Source of the DNA: Ahaetulla prasina
Lineage: Eukaryota; Chordata; Lepidosauria; Squamata; Colubridae
Direction of reading: 5' to 3'
Length of the DNA: 64,000 bases
Assembly (NCBI RefSeq): GCF_028640845.1
Contig: NC_080540.1
Span: 280,379,524-280,443,523 of the forward strand
Both the position numbers and the translations under genes were made by a program. The notes under the pieces are model-generated. The model was not told the DNA's origin. It ran no database searches and saw only the letters and a program-made list of their open reading frames with translations. Shown in pieces: positions 22,339 to 34,300 of the stretch; the first letter of the stretch is position 1; each line of letters opens with the position of its first letter.

Positions 22339-25300
22339 CTGCATGGGTTCAAAATGCAAGAAATGATTAATTCCTTGTTATTTTATGGATACCAATGTCT
22401 TGGCTGAGGAACTCTGGGAGTTGAAGTCCACAAGTCTTAAAGGGACCAAGGTTGGAGACCCCTGCTTTAGAGCTACCATAACATTAGCCTTGCTCACTTG
22501 TTGGTGAAGCAACCAGGATGAAGTTTTTGTTGATAGACTGAACTTGGGGGCACTTGCAACAATAAATTTAAATGCAAGCATTAGGAATAACTTTGTAACA
22601 CAAGACAAGCTCTTAATACAAATTAAATTCCTAAATATCATGAATCCAAAATGATATGCCTACAACTATGAGATATTTCAAATTCAAAACATTCTGCAAA
22701 CCACCAAGATGGTCTTTTCATTCAAGCTGATAATATAACTTAACTCAGTAATTACCTTACTGAGCAGCTGATAGGCCTCCCTTATTTTCTCCTCTGCTAG
22801 ACAAATGCAGCCCATAATATACAATCTTTCAGCCGCCTGCTTATTAAAATCATTGCAAGGATTTTGTTGAGTTTTAAAGGACTCTTTGAGTAATTCATAG
22901 GCTTGCTGAAAGAAATCATAAAAAAATTAAAATATTTTTATAATTTCTGTCCTCTCCAACACAGATGCTTATTTATGCTCATTCCTTTTGGGTTTACTGT
23001 AGAACTTTTCTCTTTATCCACCCATTCATCCACACATATCTTTTTGAAATATAGCCAGTCCTTTCTCTAGTGAACAACTGATTATGCAGCAATTTAAAGC
23101 TGTAGCCCTGTTGCTTTGATCCTGCTAAAGGTTAGACTTTCATAGTTAAATACCTTGAATTTTATGGCTCATTGATTATGTTTCTTGAAATCATGATGAC
23201 CTCAGTTCTTTATATTCTACAGAGCTGAATTCTCCCAATCCAAAAGAGTTTATTTTTATCCATAATGCTTGAGAAAAAGGTAAGTTCCCCCCAGGGCAGA
23301 GGTCTTCAAACTTGGCAGCTCCTTGTTCAACTCCTTGTTGCTTTAAGACTTGTGTACTTCAACTCCCAGAATTCTCCAGCCAGCTATGCTATGGTGGCTG
23401 GAGAATTCTGGGAGTTGAAGTCCACAAGTCTTAAAAGCTGCCAAGTTTGAAGACCTCTGCCCCAAGGGAATAACCCTTCCCAATCCAGCTGTGATCTTCC
23501 ACCTTGGTACAAGCCCCCATCCAAGTTATTACTACAGTTGGGGGGGGGAAACCATCTTATTCCTCCAAGCTGATTATTATTGTTGGCTGTGCGGGCCTCT
23601 GTCCTTCCCTGCAGCCTTTGCATGGCCAAAAGTTACACAGCTGTATCCCAGCAGATGTCTGATTACCTTTCTTTTTCCAGCAAATCCAAGCCACTTGCTG
23701 AAGATTTTAAGGGCAATGATTGTTTGAGGATGGTCCATTCCTAATGCTGCAGTGTAGGCTACCAAGCTCTCGTTGAAATACTTTTCAGCAGCCTCTAGAA
23801 ACACAAGTGCAGTGTATTTTGTATGAAATGTATCTTGGAAAAACAAATCAGTATAAGGAAGTTGTATGGATTAGTTAATTTCACTTTCCTTCTTTTACTG
23901 CATGTCATTTTGTTATGCCAAAAGAAGTACAAATTTATCATTCATTCATTTGATTTATGTAGCTCCCTGTCTCACTTTTACATGACTCTAGATCAGGGGT
24001 CTCCAACCTTGGCCATTTTAGGACTTGTGGACTTCAACTCCCAGAATTCCTCAGCCAACTTTGCTGGCTGAGGAAATCTGGGAATTGAAGACCTTAAGTC
24101 TTAAAGTGACCAAGGTTGGAGACCCCTGCTCTAGATAGTTTACAATAAAATACACAAGATTAAAAAGAAATTAAACACATAGCAGCCAGTCATTGTCCAA
24201 GCAATCTTCCACACAGCTAGGAGACAGGAGGAGAAAGGTGTATTAAGTATGTGTTAGCTGTAAGCTTTGGCAGGTTTGTTAGCCCAATGTGCCTTACCCA
24301 AATAGACTCCAAGCCAGAAAGGTAGATTAATTTTTTTTAAAAAATTATTTATGTACCTAAGTAGAGAGGGTGTTTCACTGACTCAGTCAAAAGAAGAGCA
24401 GTTTAAGAAAGTGGAGAATTGCTTTCTATAAACTTCAAACATTTTGGGTTTGGAGTGAGTTAGCTTCATTGGGAATAGTCATTCCGACACCTCTCTGGCA
24501 TTATGTATATGCCTAGTAGATTTAGCATGTAACACATAACATCCCATAATTTCTTAGTATGATCTTGTTAATGCCCATCAAAATATTCAAGAAGTGTGGC
24601 TCTCCTATTATAACAAGTTTGGAAGTCACCCAAGTTGAAGTCAGTGTCCTTGGCAGCTTCGAACCAGTTCTTATTGGGCTGTATATTTCTCATTCATGGT
24701 TTGTTTTCTTCTTAATCTACTAGAAACATTAATCAAAGAACCTCCTAGTAGTTACTGAAAACGTTAATCAGAGGGGGTCTTCCTTTGCTGCTGCCATCAT
24801 GTGTTTGCCACCTTTTAAAAAGACAGGGATTTTAATTACATAATTAATTAATTACATAATTACCAGCGTGCTTCTCTTCTCCTGTGGCAGCATAAGCCTT
24901 TCCCAGGAATAATGCTGCAGATCCAACTTCAGGACTGAATTTCTGGTAGAGAGCTAAGGACACAGAATGAGCCTAAAGCAAAGAGATGGATATTTCTAGT
25001 TCACAAACCAAGAATTATCACATCCTATCTGGCAGTCTATTCCCTCAAACAGCAACAGCACTTAGACTTATACACCACTTCATAATGTTTTACAGCCAGT
25101 GGTGGGATTCAAATAATTTAACAACTGGTTCTCTGCCCTAATGACCAGCAGGGTAGGCGTGGCTCGGTGGTCATGTGACCGTGTGGGCATGGCCAACTCA
25201 ACATTACTCACAATGTAACCCTTATTACATTGTAACAGCGGTTAACCGGAGAGGCAGTTTCTGTAAGCAGGGCAATAAAGATTAGGCTAGAACCGACACC

Positions 25301-28300
25301 AGAATGTTGCCTTCCTGCCTGCCTTCCTTACAGGATTAGCCCTGTAAAGTGGAAAAAAACAAAATAAGATTTCTTCCAACAACCAGTTCTCCAAACTGCT
25401 TAGAAAGTTAACAACCGGGTCTCCCAAATAGGTGCGAACTGACTGAATCCGACCACTGTTTACAGCCCTCTAAGCGGTTTACAGAGGGACGTCGTAGCCC
25501 AGTGGCTAAGACGCTGAGCTTGTCGATTAGAAGGTTGGCAGTTCAGCAGTTCGAATCCCTAGCTCCACGTAACAGGGTGAGTTCCCATTACTTGTCCCAG
25601 CTTCTGCCAACCTAGCAGTTTTTTTAAAAACAAGTTTTTATTAATTTTTTAATTCCCCCCCCCTACACACATACATAGTTTATGAACAGAGTACTGGCCA
25701 TATCATATCTTATACAGTTTAACATATTTAAATACATTTTACTTTATTACAATTTCTGCCAAAGTATTCTACCAACCTAGCAGTTTGAAAGCACGTAAAG
25801 AATGCAAGTAGAAAAATAGAGGCCACTTTGGTGGGCGTTCTGTGCGCCTTTGGCGTTTAGTCATGCCGGCCACATGAACATGGAGACGTCTTCGGACAGC
25901 GCTGGCTCTTTGGTTTTGAAATGGAGATGAGCACCGCCCCAAGAGCTGGAAATGACTAGCACCAGAAGTGGGTTTCAGTAGGTTCTGAGCAGTTCTGGAG
26001 AACTGGTAGCGGAATTCGGGAGCCATTTTTCGCTGGCAGAGCATTCAGGCCACCACAGGTGCCCCCAGCACAAGTGACTTTGAGGTGGCCATGCCCATCC
26101 TGGCCACGCCCACACTACCACCCCAAGGTCAAACACAACCCTAATGCAGCCCTCAATGAAATCGAGTTAGACCAGAGGTGAGTTTCAGCAGGATCTGACC
26201 AGTTCTGGAGAACCGGTAGCAGACATTTTGAGTAGTTCGGAGAACCGGTAGAAAAATTCTGACTGGTCCTGCCCCCATCTATTCTCTGCCTCCCGAGTCC
26301 CAGCTAATCAGGAGGAAATGGGGATTTTGCAGTAACCTTCCCTAAAGTGGGGAGGGAATAGAGATTTTACAGTATCCTTCCCCTGCCATGCCCATCAACC
26401 ACACCCACCAAGCCACACCCACATAACCGGTAGAAAAAAAATTGAAACCCACCACTGACTAGCACGCATGCGCGGGGGAACCTTTACCTTTACCTAATTG
26501 GTTTACAGAGTCAGAAAATTGTCCTCAACAATCTGGGGCCTCATTTTACCAACTTGTGAAGGATGGAAGGCTGAGTCAACCTTGAGCCGGTCAGAATTGA
26601 ACTCCCAGCAGTGGACTGCAGAGTTAGCCTGCAATACTGCCTTCTAACCACTGTGCCGCCACAGCTCTCAAAACCATTTTTCACCACCCTAAAGTTAAGA
26701 GTCCTGGTCTAATCCCCAATGTGGAGCCTTCCCACAGGATCACAGCTTTGGGAAAGGATTTTATCTCAGCACATATTCTGTGGGGGATGGGGGGGTGGAA
26801 TTTAATATCAGTATTGTTGAAAAAAATCAAATGCAAGAATGTGCTTTGTTATTGGCCAACCTTATTTCAAACATATAATCCCATTTCATACAGGATTTTT
26901 AAAGGTCAAAACAAACACACTGAATTGACCCGGGGGGAAAACTGGCAACCAATACAGCTGGCAGAGGTGTAATGTGTGATCTAGAACAGGATGTCAAACT
27001 CAAGGCCCACGGGCCAAATCTGGCCCGCAGGATGCTTAGATGCAGCCTGTAGGATCGCACTGGAAACAGCGAAGGATTGGCCTGCAATGCCTCTTCCAGT
27101 GAAAATGGGCTCCTGAGCTTCGTTTCCGGCTGCAATGTCCTCCTGCAACCCTTTGCCAGCAAAAATGGAGCTTGGGTGCCCGAAAACATACACGGCCCTG
27201 CCAAAGTCTGTTTTCACTGACAGAGGGTTGCAGGAAGACATTGCAGCCAAAAACGGAGTTCGGGAGCCATTTTTCGCTGGCAGAGCATTCAGGCCACCAC
27301 AGGTGCCCCTAACACGAGTGACTTTGAGCTGGCCATGCCCATCCTGGCCACGCCCACACCACCACCCCGAGGTCAAACACAACCCTAATGCAGCCCTCAG
27401 TGAAATCGAGTTAGACCAGAGGTGGGTTTCAGCAGGTTCTGACTAGTTCTGGAGAACCGGTAGCAGACATTTTGAGTAGTTCGGAGAACCGGTAGTAAAA
27501 ATTCTGACTGGCCTCACCCCCATCTATTCTCTGCTTCCTGAGTTCCAGCTGACCAGGAGGAAATGGAGATTTTACAGTATCCTTCCCCTGCCATGCCCAC
27601 CAAGCCACGTCCACCAAGCCATGCCATGTCCACCAAGGCACACCCACAGAACTGGTAGTAAAAATTTTTGAAACCCACCACTGAGTTAGACACCGCTGAT
27701 CTAGAGGAACACACATAACTGCCTTTTTGCACCAGCTGAAGTTTCCCAATATTCTTCAATTAAGTAAAAAAAAATGTCCTTTACCTGTAATGCATATGAA
27801 ATGCTTTTTTCATATATTTTTTTCATTTGTTTAATTTTGGCTATTTCTTGATAAAGAGGTATTAGTTCTGGAGCCACATCACCTTCAGCTGAAATGAGAT
27901 AATCAACAGCCTTCTCAAAATACTTGGATGCCAAATCTAATTCGTTTTTCTGCAAACTTGCCCTAGGGACAAAAATAAAAATAAAAACAGCAGCTGGATT
28001 GTGGTGCAGTTGCCAAATTGTTGCATTCACTGGAGAGAATCTGGTTCAAGTCTTAATTTCACTCTGAGAATTTCCTTGACTTTGGTCCAGTCTCAAACCA
28101 AATTACCGAACAGAGCAGTTGTGGGAGAAGAATGCAAGGAAAAAATGCTAGTTATGGGGCCTTCAGTCTCTGGAGGAAATATGGGACGTAAATCTAGGAA
28201 AACATGTTTTTAAAAGATTCAGAGATGCTTCTAACCATACTTTGGATTGGCACATCGCAATCAATGGAGTCATTTTAAAGATACAGAATTATAAAACTCA

Positions 28301-31300
28301 GAAAGGAGTCATTTCCTGGTCAGTTTAGGTCCTAATTAACCTTAAACAACTCTTAGGTAAGTTTTAAGTTTTACTTTAAGCAAACCAATTTATGTAGGGC
28401 AAACTTAGAAATTAGGATTAACATAGGGTTAATTCCCTTTGTTAGCTAACCTGCACAAAATAGGGTTATTTTTTGCATCCCATAATTTTGTTGCTTTGTT
28501 TTTAACTTTTATCCTGCAAATACATATTTACCCTGCATGGCCACTGGGGATGAAAATGGATGTAGAAAAATTGCTTAAACCTTGATTAGGTTGTTCTAGG
28601 TTTTTAAATATTTAAACAAAACTCTCACAAAATAAAACTGGGATATTGGTCAAGGAAGCTGTTGCTAATACAAGAAGACAACACTGGATTTTGTTACTGT
28701 CTGCAGCTGCAAGACTACAGGAGGTGATTTATGAACCAGTCCCTTAGCAACCATGTGAAGTTATGAAGAATCCCACCCAAATCCCACAGTTTTGAAGTTA
28801 CAGGGTCAGTTCTTTTCATGTAGTCACATGCCCACGTTTTGGATTCTCAGCCATCAGCCTGAATTTACAGATGCCTGCAGTGCCCCTTAGTCACGTGACT
28901 GCAATTTAAGCCATTTTTACTGGAAATCGACGTTTCCTCCCAGTTTCTAGAAGAACTCAGCCCATAGTAAACAATGGCTTCACTTAATGACTGTCACGTT
29001 TGTTAACAACCAGCATAAAAAATGTGGTCCACTGGTCCAGTCACATAGTGACCCACCATACAACCATCACAACTTATGACCACAATTGTCAGGCTCTATT
29101 ATAGCTATAAATTGAAGACTACTTCTAATAGCAGGCTGAACCAGTTAGGTCTTGAAAAAGAAGTCTTAATGTGTTAGCTGACAACACCAACCGTTTTAAC
29201 TATTGGTCACTCTTATCTACAGATTTTGTGAGACTTGTGGACAGTGATCAAATAATGGCCTTGCCTGGAATTATATTGCAATCTCAGAGCTGTTCTACTT
29301 CTATGTTCGACTGCTTTTAATCACGCTTATTCCTAGATAGGTAAAACCTACTACATTCTAAGGTGCCAATCTGAGTGGGGGGCAGGGTCATTGGTGAGAT
29401 TTCCATCAGTGAAAATGGAACGGACTCAATTTTTCAGATTTTTCTTCCGCTTTCTGATAAAGTATTTTTGGTGAATGATTTTCTTCCCCAAATGATCTAA
29501 TTATTCTAACCTAGTCTAAAGTCTGACCAGCTATTTGTTGTGATTTTCCTCAACAGATGATGGTTGCATTGCAGATTTTTAGTAGGAAGGTAGCTAAATT
29601 TTGGAATATTGCTGTAATTGGTGAAAAAAAAATTCCATTGGTGCTGTTGTGGCCCGCCAGTGGCCAGCGGAGCTGGCAGCAGATAGGGACAGTGAGGAGG
29701 TTGGGGAGGAACATGAGCCAGTCCTGGAGTCTGGGGAAGGCTCTGATGAGGGCTCTGCGTCGGAAGCAGAGAGGAGGCCAGGGCCATATGCCAGTTCTCA
29801 GCTGCCTTCGGAGTCAGACATCAGTGAGGCAGACAAACAACTGGAGCCTGTTCCCAGTGTACGCATGCACAGAGTTGCCAGACGAAGGGAACAGTTAAAG
29901 AACAAGGGTCAACTTGGGAGTAAGGCCACAGGTGGACAATGAATGGCCCCTCCCAGAGGGAATAAAAGAGGAGCGAAAGGGGAGTGGAGTTTGCAGGAGA
30001 CAATTAGTTTGCTTAATTGGTTTGTGACTCCTTGCCAAGTTTTGAAGATATCGGCCTGGCAGCTCTCCAAGCCAGATAAGGTCTGTGACTGTAAATTCTC
30101 CCTTGAGAGACTTTGCTGGATGTGAATGAGAAGAATTCACAGTAACTTAATAAAAAGGGGTTTTTGTCGGGACAAGGAGTCTGCTTCATGCTCTTGGGAA
30201 GCCTAGGTCAGGAGATACTCAGCATGTCTTTCTTGCTTTTTGGAGCCTGACACATAAAATTGATTCAGGGCAGGGAAGCATCACCCAAGCCTTTCTATCT
30301 GTAGAGAAAGCCTTAGTTGGAGTCTGCTCCAGGATGATCTCTCAACTGCCCAAGAACTTAGGCCCATGATGGTGAACCTATGGCACGCGTGCCAGAGGTG
30401 GCACACAGAGCCCTCTCTGCGGACACGCCAGCTGTCGCCCCAGCCCAGCTCCACCGCTCATGCATGTGTGCCAGGGGTGGGTTCTACCTACCTTTACTAC
30501 CAGTTTGTAAAAGAAAAAAAAAAGCATTTTGGAAGCTACACATAGTCATTGCCTTAGGGCAGTGATGGCTAACCTTCTTCTCGTCGTGTGTCAAAAGCGT
30601 GCGTGCTGGCACCCATAATGCAATGCGCCCCCTCTGCGCATGTGCGCACAATTCCCCCACACTCCCTCTGTGCATGTGTGTACAACCCACTCACTCTCCT
30701 CCCGCCCCCTTTTTGGGCCTAGCAGGCCTCCCTGCAGCCTCCTAGATCCAAAAACGGGCCGTGGGGGGGGGCGCCTGCATGCGCACGCATCTCCTGCATG
30801 TACCTTGCCCTCCGTGCATCCTGAAAATCAGCTGGCCGGCAGAAGGCACACGTGGGCATGTGCGGTGGAAGTGACCTGGGTGACGGCTCGTGTGCCCGCA
30901 CGCCATAGGTTCGCCATCACGGCCTTAGGGCCACAATTGAGCCCAAAATTTCCATTGCTAGGTATGACATTGGTTAAGTGAGCTTTATCCCGTTTTACAA
31001 CCTTCTTTTGCCACAGTTGTTAGGTGAATCACTGCAGTTGTTAAGGTAGTAGCAGGGTTGCTAAATGAATCTGGCTTCCCCATTGACTCTGCTTGTCAGA
31101 AGGTTACAGACGGTGATCATATGATCCCAGGACACTGCAACCATCATAAATATGAGTCAATTGTCAAGCATCTGAATTATGAGCATATGGCCGTGGGAAG
31201 GTTGCAGTGGTTGTAAGTATGAATGTCACTTTTTTCAATGGCATTGTAACTTCAAATGGTCACTAAACAAATTGTTGTAAGCCAAGGATATATGTACCCG

Positions 31301-34300
31301 TATATTTACGGGACCGCCTGCTGCTACCGAATACCTCTCACCGACCCGTGCGCTCTCACAGAGAGGGACTCCTCAGGGTGCCGTCGGCTAGGCAGTGCTG
31401 GCTGGCGACGCCCAGGGGAAGGGCCTTCTCTTTGGGGGCTTCCACCCTCTGGAACGAACTCCCCCCAGGACTTCGTCAGCTTCCTGACCTCCGAACCTTC
31501 CGCCGCGAGCTTAAAACACATCTATTTATCTGCGCAGGACTGGATTAGATTTTAAAATTTAAATGGTTTTAAATGGGTTTTATTATGCATATTGTGATTT
31601 TAATAATTCGGCCATTTCTAATAAGTTTTTTAACTGATGTTTTATTTTGTATTTATATGTATATTTTATTTTGGCTGTGAACCGCCCTGAGTCCCTAGGG
31701 AGATAGGGCGGTATAAAAATACGAAAAATAAATAAATAAATAAAAAATAAATCAGTAGTGGGTTTCAAATTTTTTTACTACTGGTTCTGTGGGCGTGGCT
31801 TGGTGGGTGTGGCAGGGGAAGGATACTGTAAAATCTCCATTCCCACCCCACTCCAGGGGAAAGGGACTGGGAGGCAGAGAATAGATAGGGGCGGAGACAG
31901 TCAGAATTTTTACTACCAGTTCTCCAAACTACCCAAAATTTCCGCTACCGGTTCTTCAGAACTGGTCAGAACCTGCTGAAACCCACCTCTGCCGTACATG
32001 TGGGCCCATCAGTCACCCCTGTCCTCAATCTATTCATATAATGCATCTGTGTCCTTATTTATCACTCCACAATTGTTTGCTTACCTGCCAAGCGCCACAA
32101 TAATGTCTTTTTTGCATACTTTGAGGTTAGCAGCTCTTTTCCAATCTAACCCCTGCAGTTCTTCCAGACATTTGTCAGCCTTCTGCAGGTTGCAGTAACA
32201 TTCTTTGGCAGTAGAAAAGTCAAGGAAAACTCAACAATGGAAGTTCATTTAAAGCAAGCAAGCAAACAAAGAAACAAAAATAACAGAAGAGGAATTTATG
32301 CTGTTGATTTGGACTCCAATTATTTTGGCAGATCTGAAACTATTTTCTTCCTTTGCAAGGTTTGGCAGTTTATGCTCTAGTTAATGGCAACATAAATCAG
32401 TATATCCTGAAGCGGTGCAAAGAATAAAACTTTTGAATGATGCAGCTTTGTGACTCTGACAATTAATTTATTCTTAACGCTGGTGACAGACGTTTGGTGC
32501 CTGAATGTCCATAAGGAAATTTGGTATAAATCCTATTGAAATGAAATTGTGCATAAGAATTGTCCCATTTATTTTATATCTTAGATTCAGGGCCCTTCTG
32601 GATTATTAGCCTTTTGGTTTACCCAAGTTTTAAACTCTACACAATTTAAATACAGCAGAAGAGAGAATGAATTTGCAGGTAAGTCAGATACATGCACCAA
32701 GAAGCGATGCTGAAAGATAACCCTGGCAAATGATTGTCGGGTGGGGGCACACAGAATCCAACACAACTAAACGAGAAAGCAGCACAAACATTTTATGCTA
32801 CATTCAGGGGACAACAATATAAATTGAACAAACAAAGAAAGAAATAAAATAGGGACCTGGACTGTTTCGATGTCCAAGACCACCCCCACAACCGTCCCTT
32901 AGAGAGGAATGGCCGCAGAACGACTTGAGACCTTCTCTCATGTGAAATAGGACAGGTCTGCTGCATACTGCTAAATCTCTCAGATCTGAGTTTCAAAAAT
33001 CTAGGAAACCAGTAGATGGCAGCAAAGAGTTAAACGCTTTCTGCACCTCTTTGGTGCCCTCTAGTGATTGGTAAATCTGTATAACAGCTTCTATCTTTTG
33101 CTGTGACTTACTGTGGTTTCCTATGCAAAGGCCTAAGTCAGTGAGAGTTAACCTTTTTGGTGCCAAGTGCCCAAAGTGCACATGTGCGCAAATGCACATG
33201 TTCATGTCTGAAATGCAATATGAGCACACACACCCCGGTCATATGCCTTAGCCCCCCCGCATGCACCCCGGGCCCCCGCATGTGCGCACATGTGTTCCCC
33301 GCATGCCCCCTGCCCCCTGCACATGCGTGTCAGAGACCCAAAGACCAGCTAGGTGGTGGGAGGTGCGCGCCAGTGGTGGGTTGCCCCTGGTTCGGACTGG
33401 TTCACAAGAACCAGTAGTAAAACCAGCGGGAGGCTCTGCCCACCGACCCAGACGTCGTCTGGAAGCTTCTGCACATGCGCAGTCCCATTGCAAACCGGTA
33501 GTAAAAGTAAGTAGAACCCACTCCTGGCACGTGGGCATGTGCGGTGGAGCTGGGCTGGGGCGACAGTTGGCGTGTCCACAGAGAGGACACGTGCCATAGG
33601 TTCGCCATCATGGGCCTAAGTTCTTGGGCAGATGAGTGATTATCCTGGAGCAGACTCCAACCAAGGCTTTCTCTACAGATAGAAAGGCTTGGGTGATGCT
33701 TCAAGACAGGCATCTTCCCTACCCTGAATCAATTTTATGTGTCAGGCCAAAAAGTGAAAAGACATGCTGAGTCTCTTCTAAGCAGTTTCCTTGATTGTTT
33801 CTCACTTATAGACAGAAATCTTGCCAAACTAAAGCAAACTACTTGCATCATTAGAGATATACTGTGAAAACACCTAGGGAGAAATAGCTTTACCCTCTTA
33901 TTCTCAACCAAGCTGTCTCTTGATTCTCTAGATCAAGGGTCTGCAACCTTGGCAACTTTAAGACTTGTGGACTTCAACTCCCAGAATTTTTTTATTTTTT
34001 ATTTTGTTTACATTTATACCCCGCCCTTCTCCGAAGACTCAGGGCGGCTTACAGTGTATAAGGCAATAGTCTCATTCTATTTGTATATTTTTACAAAATC
34101 AACTTATTGCCCCCCCAACAATCTGGGTCCTCATTTTACCTACCTTATAAAGGATGGAAGGCTGAGTCAACCTTGGGCCGGGCTCGAACCTGCAGTAATT
34201 GCAGGCTTTGTGTTCTTAATAATAGGCCTTACCAGCCTGAGCTAAACCGGCCCTGGGCTTCAATTCTGGGAGTTGAAGTCCACAAGTCTTAAAGTTGCCA

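Larger units (their letters stand above)
25487..26499 (+). mobile_element. Sauria-type SINE, itself twice interrupted
   Basis: tRNA-like head GTAGCCCAGTGGCTAAGACG with B-box GTTCGAATCC; body CTTGTCCCAGCTTCTGCCAA; tail AACCTTTACCTTTACC. Perfect 11-bp duplication GGTTTACAGAG at 25476-25486 and 26500-26510. Interrupted by 25622-25771 and 25963-26457. Confidence 0.93.
25050..26672 (-). mobile_element. tRNA-derived SINE with LINE-like tail, host of a nested insertion stack
   Basis: Minus-strand SINE whose tail reads AGCACTTAGACTTATACACC at 25059 and whose tRNA-like head ends at about 26672 (ACTGTGCCGCCACAGCTC). It is broken into 25050-25096, 25459-25486 and 26511-26672 by two TSD-bounded insertions. 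Removing them restores the element's normal order. Confidence 0.85.

Noticed and set aside
29557..29942. Acidic plus-strand frames of 97 and 113 codons
   Set aside because: They fall within LTR-like sequence, overlap in different frames and have no domain; taken as chance frames.
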